Origin: Trichostrongylus colubriformis
Lineage: Eukaryota > Nematoda > Chromadorea > Rhabditida > Trichostrongylidae
DNA length: 64,000 bases
NCBI GenBank assembly: GCA_963978905.1
Contig: OZ022257.1
Coordinates: 28,845,274-28,909,273 of the forward strand
Reading direction: 5' to 3'
In this document: positions 48,201-60,200 of the stretch, one piece after another
Layout of the letters: each line of letters begins with the position of its first letter
Position numbering within the stretch: the stretch's first letter is position 1
Notes under the pieces: generated by a model
Seen by the model: the letters and a program-made list of their open reading frames with translations, nothing else
The model's database searches: none
Told to the model about the DNA's origin: nothing
Translations under genes and position numbers: made by a program

Positions 48201-51200
48201 TTTCACTGCAGCAGGGTGAGAAGATGAAGCATGAATCAAAACGTTCTTACAGCTAGGTTTGCGGTACCATTTTACGCTAACAATGCCATCAGACAATTTG
48301 ACCTGAGTGTTAAGGTATGGTAACCAACCGTGCTTAGGTACTTCCCGTGTGAGCTTGATATAATGTGATTGCTCATTTAATAACCGGAAACACTCATCCA
48401 TTTCGGACTGTGTTGATGTTACGATGAAGCAGTCATCAATATATCTACAGTACATTAAAGGCAAGCCACTCAGTACTGGTTCTTCAATTCTGCTCATGAA
48501 GCAGATCGCAAGTACTGGTGCTAGTCGCTGACCCATAGCCAAACCCCTTATTTGGGAATAGTATCGCCCTGACCATTTAAATATATTGCATCGCAAACAT
48601 TCCCCAACTAAAGTCATGATGTGTCCTTTATTCAGTCCATAGGTCTTGATATCTCTAGCATGCCTATCCATATATCCTATATCCTATATATATATGGATA
48701 GGCATGCTAGAGATATCAAGACCTATGGACTGAATAAAGGACACATCATGACTCTAGTTGAGGAATGTTTGCGATGCAATATATTTAAATGGTCAGGGCG
48801 ATACTATTCCCAAATAAGGGGTTTGGCTATGGGTCAGCGACTAGCACCAGTACTTGCGATCTGCTTCATGAGCAGAATTGAAGAACCAGTACTGAGTGGC
48901 TTGCCTTTAATGTACTGTAGATATATTGATGACTGCTTCATCGTAACATCAACACAGTCCGAAATGGATGAGTGTTTCCGGTTATTAAATAAGCAATCTT
49001 ATTATATCAAGCTCACACGGGAAGTACCTAAGCACGGTTGGTTACCATACCTTAACACTCAGGTCAAATTGTCTGATGGCATGTTAGCGTAAAATGGTAC
49101 CGCAAACCTAGCTGTAAGAACGTTTTGATAGCTGCCGAAAATGGTTATGCGGTACCCATACGACGAACACCCTCTTATGCTGGTCCACAACGGCGCATAT
49201 CACGTCAAAAAAACTACCCTTATGCCTTTCACTCATCTCCGATCGTGTCACTGCTTCAATACAACGTAGTATTGTGCGAGCACAGTTACAAGATGATGTT
49301 GTGTTAGTGAATATTCCCAATCACAACATTAAACGTCAACTTGTTCGCAACAGACTATACGATAAACAGTGCATGACTCCAAACTGCATTACATGCCCAC
49401 ACGGAAAGCCAAGGGATTGTGAGAAAACTGGAGTGATTTATCAGCTTGAATGTAGGGCTTGTAATAGCACTTATATTGGAGAAACAGGAAGGGCACTGGC
49501 TATTTGCGTTGACGAACACCTAGCTGGGAAAAGGCGTGATATCATTACCACCCCACTTGGCAAGCATAAGATTGAGGAGCACAGTGGGAACGACTTTGAT
49601 GTTAAGTGTAGCATCTTGGCGTTCGAGACGGAAGTTCCATCAAGGAAAGTTTTCGAGTCATTCTGGATTTTCGCCAGAAATCCACGGATGAATAACCGCA
49701 ATGAGTGTTTGTTTATTACAAATGATCTTTTGCCTTTCGTATCTAAATGCGAGCTATAGTATGGGTGACATGGATGACAATATCATGTCATGTGGCTTGA
49801 GACTCAAGTAAGGCTCATTTATCCATACTAACCTCACTTACTGTGGCTGTGAGCACACGCTCCCCACAAGCGGTGGAACCATCGGTGAGTTTGTTGTCAT
49901 ATTACTGGGTTGTTCGGGAGCTTTCTCGAAATGATGTCGGAAACGCTAGAGGGGAGGTGGCGCTTGTTCGGGTACTTGACAAATCATGAGCTTCAAACCA
50001 TCTTCAGGCCTCTGAAGAAGATGAAACGGTCGAAACGTTGGGCCACGAATAAAGGTTCCATCTAAAAACCTCGTGTGGCATAAAAAACATCGCAATCGGC
50101 ATATATTATCAATATTATTATTTGTAATTAAAATCATTCGATTTCTTCTATTTCGATATACCCCTTTCTCAGTTCATTCCTTAATTACTTGACCTTACTT
50201 GCTGTTAATGCGTGTTTTGGGCAACAGATGGCCCCTTGACTCTCGCACCCCGTAGTTGTTTCCTCGCACCATAGAAGCGAAAATTTCCATCCGTACCACT
50301 TTGTACACACCCATACGAACGACCTTTTTCTCACCTTCAATATCCATCCTAAATATTCAAAAATGAGCGTAGAAAACGATAATCCGCGTTGAACTCTTTT
50401 TCTATACATATTTTCTGCATAAAGTTATGTACCATCGAGCTCACCTCGTCAAGCTGTACCACTTGATGACTACAAAATTTATAAACCGTGATTTTGATCA
50501 CATCACTGCCTCAAGTGTCACTGGGCACCATTAGCAGGCCAAGTGCACTGCGATTATGTCCAGCAGACAAATACGTCCACTGATGGCATTCCGCAACTTT
50601 TGAGCAGGTTTCCAATGCCGGATATTAAACATAAAAATCTCGGTCTTTTTTAGAGGAAACGATTACTTCGATATCAACTTTCAATTCGGCTGTCAGTTAA
50701 GGTTTCCGTATGGAGGCTAATTCGACTTTTCCGCTGATATGAGAGCTTCAGAAAACTTTGAATCCTGGCAGACATTCCATACACTCTTGAAGAAATCGAT
50801 TGACAAAACTCCATAACCTTCATAACTGTTAAAGGTTATGTCCCTCGTCCTGGCCACAGATCTCTTCGTCCAACCCCTCGATCTCCTCATAATTAGCTGG
50901 CCCGTTGGGATGACTGAGGAAGTGCATCACTTGACCTTTCGCCGGATATTCCCTTTTTCACCAGACCATTGTGTTTTATTGACGGTTTCTCATGATATCC
51001 AGCGACTTACATTGTCCACCGAATTCATGCAGTCATTAATTCTTTCTGAGGTTTAGGAGTAGCTTATATTAAGATTGATTACAAAAGTTGAGCAAAAAGT
51101 CACTAAAAGCTAAAAGCGTAAAAAACCGTTATCCTTTACTTTTTGTTAGACCACTATGCCCTGCTGCACATGCGTCAAAATGGGGATATCACTACAAGAG

Positions 51201-54200
51201 GTCAATCGATGCACGGTCTCAGCCATTCCAATGAGCCAGTCAATTACGAGAAGATCGAGGGGTTTAGGTCGCTTAGAGCGGCCCCTTGCAGCTGATTTGC
51301 CAATGCGGCCCATGGGCCGTTGCTGCCACCCCAACGCCGACCATTCGACGCATCTTCTGCGACGTATAACTCGTCCACATCATCGAACGCTCAGATGTTC
51401 GTACTTGATAATTGCCATACAAAAGACTTCGTTAAACAAAAATTGCAAATAACTGACTTTTACAAACCTCATTTTATTACACTGGCGAAGTAGGTGTGGA
51501 TTCTAGCCAATTTTTCCCGCTTTCGGCTTTTTTCGTCTCTACAATATTTTCAACAATGGGGAACACTGCTTGTTCACTTCGGAGTAGTTGTATTACAATC
51601 ATTTAGTTGTGGTACGAGCTTCCTCTCAGCAATTTGCAATGCTTCTTTAATAAGGTCCTTAACGTGGTAATTATCACTCACGTAAATCTGAGGGTTCGGT
51701 GCTGTGGACGAGTTGCCCGACGCGGAAGATGCGTCGAATGGTTGGTGTCGAGGTGTGAACTACGATGGAGGCCGACTGGTCGAATTTTCGCGGCGAGCGG
51801 CGCGCCGAGTGCGAGTCGTTTGGAATTCCGCGCATGACCCAGTGGGCTGGTACCCTAGGGGACCTTTAAAGATAAGCGAACTCTCGGAGCTTTCAGCTTG
51901 CGATCTTCAAAGGTCTCTTACGGTACCAGGCCACTGCGTCTTGAGCGGAATTCCAAACGACTCGTATTGACGGGGCCGCGAGGGCGACGCCGCGAAGCGA
52001 AAATTCGACCGATCGTTCCTCAACCGGCAACTACGACCCATGTGCCTCATTGGCAAGTTAGCTGCAAGGGGCCGCGCCAAACGATCGTATCCTGCAGAAA
52101 TTCCTACCAGTAAGAGCGGGCGAGTATCGTAACTGAGATTCCAAGTAACTAAAAGTTTGAAAACAAATATAGATAAATAAATATAGACGACAAGTTAGAC
52201 GAACATTGTGATTGGAACACTGCTGATATATACGAGTGGATTAATTTCGCCCTCTCTGTGACATCAATTTTTTCATGTAAAGGAGCATTTTGGAAATATT
52301 GCTGTTATCATTTAAATGTAAGGAAACAGGTTAGCAGGTTTCGTGCATTCATAAGGTAAATTCAAATATGCGCGTCAAGAAATCGAATCAACTTGCGTAA
52401 TGTGCTCCTTAAAGACAGCATTAGGGGTAATGCGGTAATGGAGAAATCCCTACAAGAAGTCACTCACATGGTAGTCCTGGGCCTAGGAAAGCCATCTGTG
52501 ACGAATTCCGGTGAGAAAGCGCCCCTTCGAGCTGTAGAAACGCCGGAAAACGCCGCAATTGCCTGTCTGTTCCGCCTCTTGACTTGTCGATCCCGCCTCC
52601 CGATGACGTAATTCCCGATTGTCTGGAGTGGGAGCGGTCAAGGAGGATCAAAGGTCAAAAGTTTTGCGGCGCGCTTTCGCAGCTTTAGCTTGGAGCTCAC
52701 TCCAACAAATAGATGCTGTCGTATTTCCAAACAATCCCTTGTTTTTACTTGACAACATACCAATGGAAAACTAGATCAGACTACCCGCTTCTTGACGGAC
52801 AGGTCGTCCGCGTCGAGAATCAACATTGGAAAGGGGGTCCTATTTCTCGGGTTTCGGGCCATTTCCATCCGTTTTTTCTCCACTATCCTGTTACTAGGCA
52901 TCTCGACTTTCATATGCACCATTTCTTTTACTTTTCGCCCGACTTTCCCTAATGCTGCCTCTGAATAGACAAAAAGTTTCGCTTCCTGAATATATGCTTT
53001 CCTTGAAATACCACAAGCTTTTCGAATTACTAGGAAAATTCAAAAGTACTGCGGCAATGGCACTTTTTGGATGAACTCACTTCGCGAGTTCTTGTTTAGC
53101 CGAGTCCCAGCGAAGCCAGCCAGAAATACGAGTACTGCAAGGGGGTCATTGGACGAAACACCTTGTCCTTGACTTCGAAAGTGCAGAAATGAGTACGAGC
53201 TGCTCGAATATTCAGTTGATCTAATTGCTAAACTAAAACGCAGAAAGCGAAGAGCGTCTACATGTATACTCGAAAGGGATATCCAAAAGTGCTGGCCTTC
53301 CCAATACAATTTGGTTGATTATCAAAGGTCTTTTTTTGATTCGAAAAAAACCCAAAAAACTGCCACGCTGCCCCCCCCCCCCCCCCCCCCCGGAAGGGGC
53401 AGCCATGCGCGAAAGCATTTTCCACAAATTGTCTTTCAGTAGTTGAAGCAGTTGCGGGCTGAGGCCCTCACTCGTTCATCATACTTATCAGATCAGAGCT
53501 GACTCCCCAAACATCTCGACAGTCTTTAATCGCAGTGTGTTCAGAAGGAATGTTGAATTGGAGTCGAATTTTTTTTTTGATTTGGCGCAATATGTATCGT
53601 GAGCCCTTCATCAAAATGAGAAGTGCAAGTAATCGTAATGTCGCCAAAAGTGTGGCGAATTGTATAGTGCTTATACTGTGAAAGGATGCATTCCGCGCCT
53701 AGTTATGACCTCCCGAAGTTGAAATAGAAAAACCGGTCAAAATTTTACTCACAAAATTTTACTAATATATGTGAAGACTAAAATTTTCAATTGTTTGGAT
53801 TTAGTTTATTTATTTATTTATTTATTTATTTACGTACACACAGAGGTGTGCCAGAAACTTAGAGAAACAGAGTATTAGACAAAAGAAGAAGCAAACGCGC
53901 AATACAAAAAAAGGAAAGAAAAGGGAATCAATTGACAGTTAAAGAAAAATCAAAAGGGGTCGATAGGTATGGGTGTGTACCTGCACCAAAAGATATGTTA
54001 CCGTTTCACCATGTGATAGTGCGAGAAGGTTGTTTTCCCCGTGGGTAGATGAAGGAGTCCCCCGCTAGATCCTGGTCCCCAGTTCAGAACGCAGAGAGAC
54101 GACAATACTGGGGCTTGCTAGCAACTTAACCTGTTACGAACGAATTCGTCCAGGACCCCAGGCGAACAAACTAGGGGGAACCTCAAGCGAGGGGTTCATC

Positions 54201-57200
54201 AAACCGGAAGTTCCTCAAACAACTGGAGCACATAACACAAGTCCACGGTTATCAATAACTGGGCAGCCATCCCAATACTCTCATGTTACTATGTGATAAA
54301 ACGCTTATCGACTACGGAAGGTTACATATTGCGAATAACAATCAAGAAAGAAAGAAAAAGGAGCATATATCCGTCTTCACCAATAGAAAGCTCTGAAAAG
54401 ACTGTCTAGCTTGGCGCAATTATCATACATTAGCGAGCCTAGATTGGGAATTCAGGAGGCCCAAGATTAGCATAGGAAATACAAAAAAGGGCATGACATA
54501 AGGTAGCAGCGACAAACAGGCGAAGAAGCGCAGACATCATGGATGGAGAGTCCATGCAGTGCAGTGGCTCCGTCCTATACTCAATGACCAGGGAATAATA
54601 TTGCTGAAAGATAAACTGTTATAAGTACTCCGGTATTCTCAGGATGCGCAAGAGGTCAAGTTTTTGAAGCCTGCTCTTGAATGTCTTACTGTCAGGTGAT
54701 TGTAGAACATGAGATGGCAATAGCTCGAACCACCTTGCGCACCGATTAAAGATAATGTTGAATAATAAGGAATGATTTTTGGAACAGATGCCAGGATAGT
54801 GGAGGTTGAACCCACCACGCCTCCCGCTTGTAGGTCTAAAACACCAGTACTTACTTGCAGATAGCCTCACCTCTTTCCGCAAGACTCGGAAACAGAATAC
54901 CAGGTCGGATACCACGCGTCTATACGTAACGAATTGAGCGAGAAAACTCTCAAACGGTCACCATACGCCGGCATATCATGGTCAACGCACACTCTATGCC
55001 AGAGAATTCTAGTAAACATATGCTGCACCCTTTCTATTTTAAGTATGTCCTTCTTGAATCTGGGGCCCCAAAGTTGCGAACAATATTCTAGATACGGCAA
55101 AACATACGTTTTGTAGAGGCGTACCAATATTTTGGGCTCAGTACAATGAGTATTCCTCATTAGCATGAATAGAGCCGCGTAGGCTTTCCTAACTACATTA
55201 TCGATCTGAGCAGTGAACTTGAGACTATTATCGAAAACAACTCCAAGATCTTTAGTAGTGTTGCATGATGGAAGTCTGACATTATTTATTACATATTCAA
55301 CCGCTCCACAATGTCCAATATGCATGACTACACACTTGTTGAGATTTAAAGGAATATCCCATAAGGATGACCACTCAACCATCCTTTCAACCGACTGTTT
55401 TAGTGCTTGACGCACGATAGCACTGTTTTCATCATTAAACACACCATATACTTTGATATCGTCCGCATATATCTGCACATGGATGTCGCAACTGTTTTCA
55501 GTATCTTAGGCAGCTCAATTGTGTATATCAGGAAAAGCAGAGGAGATAGTACACCACCTTAAGGTACACCGCTAGTGCAAGGATAGCTTTCCGAAAAACT
55601 CCTCCCAACTCGAACTGTCATGTGCCTGTCCCAGAGGTACGATCTTATCCAATCAAGAAGACACCCACCGATACAGTATCCTTCAAGCTTTCCAATGAGC
55701 TTCGAATGAGGAACTTTATCAAAAGCCTTGGAAAGGTCCAGGTGGATGATATCCACTGACTTACCAAGGTTAACCGCCCTGCAAATGTCATACCAGGTGT
55801 CAAGCAGATTGGTACAGGTAGAAGCACCAGGTAGGAAACCATGATGCTGCATAGGAATGAGGTGGAGTTTATCGAACCAAGCCAGCAGTTTATCAAAGAT
55901 AATCTTTTCCATTACTTTAGCAGGTGTGGGAATGAGACTGATAGGCCTAAAGTCACTGACTCTAAAAGCCCCATTGTGTTTAGGAATAGGTGTCACAATT
56001 GCTTCTTTCCAGCACTGGGGAACCAGGCCTGACAGAATTGATATATTAAACATATGGGCGAGGGGTGTACATAACGAGTCACAGCATTTTTTGAATACAA
56101 TCTGTGGGATACCATCAAAGGGCTCACTAAAAGAAGGTTTGAGGCTTTTCAGAACAGTACGAACATCCCACGGGCGGAAACAGACATTAGCGCAGCTGCG
56201 TTGTAGCCTAAATGGGTGAATCTCTCTAGCACTAGCGTAGGAAGAATTGGGGACCGAGAAAACACTGGCAAAATAATTGCACAGCCCCTCAGCCTTTTCA
56301 AGATCAGTATGTAGCCTAGCTCCAAGATGATTCTCTAACAAGGGTAACTTCATTTTGGATTTGCATTTATTGTGAATATAGAGATGCAAGCGACGTAAAG
56401 AGGCTTGACTCGCAAGGCGCCGTTCGAAATTTGCGAGAAATTTCCTCAAGTGGCGATCGACATCTGAACATACTTTCCTGTAAAGCGGATTACTCAGAGG
56501 ATATTCCAGAATACAATAAAGGCGCTCTTTCTGACGAAGCGAATTCCTTATATGAGACGGATATTTGATACACCGAGGCTTGGGGGATCTGAATGGGACA
56601 AACCGTGCTAGCACATCGTAGATTACAGAGCAGAGCCTGCGGTAGACATCGTCTACCGAAAGATATTGGTCGAAGAGATTGAGCCAGTCATTTTTTGTAG
56701 AAATGGTCATTGAGTCTGCTGTAATCAACACAGGAGAAATCAGGGACAGGGACAGAGAAAGAGCCCTTGCATTCCTCTAGCACAGCGAAGCGAACGGACG
56801 CATGGTCCGAATTGGCCAATGGTGAAGAAAGGGAAACATCACTTATTTTTGGCGAAGAGGACAATACTAAGTCAAGAATTCTGCTACCATGCGTTGGGAA
56901 GAGCACATGCTGCTGAAAACCACCCTCTTGAAAGAACTCTAAAAAGAGAGACGAAGCAGCATTGAGAGCTAACCGATTCTGCCAGTCGATGTGGAGGTTA
57001 AAATCTCCAAGAGCTACATTGTCTGGCCGAACTGAAACGATATCGCGAAGCGTATCAATCAGTTCGAGATCCTCCCTACTGCTAGAATTTGGGGGACGAT
57101 AAACCACAGTGAAGCGAATACGCGAAGCCTTAGACGGACGTAGAAGTTCAACTGAAAGAACGTCTGCTTTGGATGGAATACTGTGTTGAACGGTGTGAAC

Positions 57201-60200
57201 GTAAAGGTCGCCCCTAACCAAACAGCATACAGCTCCACCCTTACGATCTTTTCGATCACAACGAAAGATGAAATATTGTAAATTACCTAAAATTTCTGAA
57301 TCAAGAATACTGGCAGTTAGCCAAGTTTCCGTAATGAATAGAATATCTGGGTTTTTCAGACAGATAAATGCTTGCAAGTGATCAATCTTATTAGAGACAC
57401 TGCGGGCATTGAGTAAATAGCAGGAAAGGGTAGAACAACCTTGCGACGTTAGAAGTTTCCCGGACGCTTGTATGGTAACTCAGATGTGCGCTTTAGCTGC
57501 CCCTGATATACGACCCATTCCCGCACAGCACTGCCTTTATTACGCTCCCGTGCTTCTTGACGCAATTCGTACTCATGTCTCCGCTCTTCGACAGTCATGG
57601 ACCTGCGAATGAAGATGTTCGATAGACCACCATTCCGCAGAAAACGTGCATTAGCTAGGGCACGGCGCCAGTGAGATCTAGTGGGCAGCACAACCTTTAC
57701 AAAAGGGGACGATCACGGCTGTGTTTTCCCATACGGTAGATCTCCACTGGATGACATTCGACGTCTAAGGCATCCAGAACACCGCACTTGTTCTCGAGAT
57801 CTTTTTGACGTTGCGAGGGGCGAATATCGCCCGGAGCTTCCTCAATACTTGAAATGACTATTGTATGCTCTCGCTTGTCCCTTTCAAGGAGGTCCGAAAA
57901 TTGCTTAGGAATTTTCTCCGATAACGCGATGAGCATGTTCTCGATGGCCGGATCTTTATTCATTTCCATTTTACTCCTGATGAGCTCCATTGTCGACATG
58001 TTCTGGTAGTTATCTGAGCCGGAAAGAGCAGGGGACACGTTGCCGGAAAGTGACGGAGTCGAGACAGGTTGAGAAGCAGTAGCCGAAGCTCGCTTGGTGC
58101 GCTGCTCCTTGGGTGGCATCTTATTTGACCTTTGATCTACCTAATATTGACATGATCTGCAAGGCGCCAAACAAAAATATGCAAATAAAGTCGAAATCAC
58201 AAAATAGGCAAGATAGGAAGATATTCAAAAGTGGTATTCGCTGAAACTAAGAGCAAACCAATGAAAACCCAAGGAGCAAAAGAGAAAATGCAGAAGGAGC
58301 CAAAGAATTAAAAAGAAAAGCGTAAAAGGACGGCAACTCACGTAACACGACCGCTCACGAGGCGCGAGGACGAAACACTAGTTATGAATGAATGTAAAAG
58401 TAAAAGTTCGCGGACAGCACTTTCTTCAAACATACCTGTTGTTGTTCTTGGGTTGCCGAGTTATGGGCAAAAGCTTTAATCTCGGACGGTACTCGAACCC
58501 TTCCGAGACCGAAGATCTTTAGCCCATAACTTAAGAACCTACTAATATTAGCACATATTCTCAGAAAGCATGGAGTGCGGGCTCGAATCCCGTGTGAGAC
58601 CGATGCTTTTACCATAGCTCAGCAACCTTAAACAATTGTCGCTTCGCTGGCTGCGGTACTTATCAAATATTGGAACACTTTTTTTGTCGTAAACCGTTCA
58701 GTTCATGTTGCTTGCCTCGCTTGCTTAAATTTCTATTTGGTCAATGGACCTATGTGGGCAACACGCTAAGCAACCTTGTTCTGGTGAGAAAAGGTCGATC
58801 GTACTAATGTTCTCTAGCCCGATCCAAATGGGTATTGTTCCACAGAATACGACATTTTCCAGAAACTGCACGATCTCGAAAAAGTGCTGAAGCATGAGCA
58901 CTACGATCAGATGAAGTTTATGAAGAGGGATTATCAGAAACGCAAGAAATCAACATCATCCGTTGATCGAGCGATTGCAGGACCAGTCAATCTGGCTAGA
59001 CAAGGTTAGAGCACTAACAAAAAATCTGGCGACGCTGTTCGGAACCTGCACAGATTTAATCTACACTGAGCGTGTTTTTGATCACCGACTCCAGCGATGT
59101 TGTCTACTCTAACAATAAATATTGGATTTCATGAATTGTTTAGGAGTCAAGTTGGCTATGATGTTGACCGGTCAAAATGCGTCTGATTTCGAAGACAAGT
59201 CGTTGAGGATGATAAGTCCAAGAATTATGAGTCTTGTGCCGGAAAACGGAAGTACGAGCACGAATGAGGTGATTGTGTACTCTAGTAATAACAGGCAACA
59301 AATTCTTTTCTCTTTTTTTTATCTGTTGTGCAAACCTTATCCAACTCCGTTTCGCACTCGATTCCTCCAAAAACTGTTTTGCACTTTTTCTGTGTTAGCT
59401 TGGCTTGTACCTCCTTTAACTCAGCTTTTTCTTTCTTGCTGCCTTCTCCTCTGCTTCGCTCTACTTTGTGTTGCATATCTTCTAACGCCAGTCAATTCTC
59501 GGGTGTGTACCCTTATGTCAGGATTTCACACGACGACGAGCGACGTGTGACGCAGTGTGTGCGAGCTATACGCGTCGCGGTAGTTGGGTCCTATTGTTAG
59601 AACGATTACACGCCAATGCTAGGGGCGCGATACGCAGTTGATGTAATTGCTTCGAGACCCAACAACATGGCGCCTCTAGCTCGCCCGCATTGCTTCGCTT
59701 GTGACATGCCGCGGTGCGAAATCCTGACATAAGGGTACACACCCATTTCTATCGTTCACTTCTGCTAGTTTATCAATGAATTTCTTGTAACCACCAACCA
59801 CTTCAGGTGAACGTGTTTTCTCCTTCACTGCTTTCCCTACACAGCCATGGAAGTGGTATAGAGAAGTTGACATCGCTACCAAATTTGCTCAACTTCACAG
59901 GACTACTGGACAACAAAGATCAACAAGATTGGATGGACTTTGTGATTGAGACGTCAGGTGCCGGTGATGTAATCGAAAAGGCCAAGGTATCAGCTGAGGC
60001 ATAAAAAAGAAACCTCTGTATCCGCTTTTACCTTTGAGCTCCTAATTGCGTGCATTACCAAATGCATAATTTCAACTGCTCATAAACAGCATTTTCAAAG
60101 TACGGTGTCGCTAGGGTGTACCCTTATGTCACGATTCCGCGTTGCGGCGTGCTCCGGGCGATGTGTGCGGAGATGACTGTCCGTGTGGGAATGGCGTGTA

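Larger units (their letters stand above)
53804..58130 (-). mobile_element. CR1/Jockey-like LINE, broken, with (TAAA)n tail
   Basis: Minus-strand element in an intron of gene 2. ORF1 lies at about 58119-57449 and ORF2 at about 57420-54619, followed by an 0.8-kb 3' region that ends in (TAAA)n (plus strand (TTTA)n at 53804-53836). A tetranucleotide tail is typical of many LINE 3' ends and marks the right orientation. It is a different subfamily from the intact LINE at 5.3 kb, as the ORF proteins share motifs but few contiguous residues. Confidence 0.85.
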
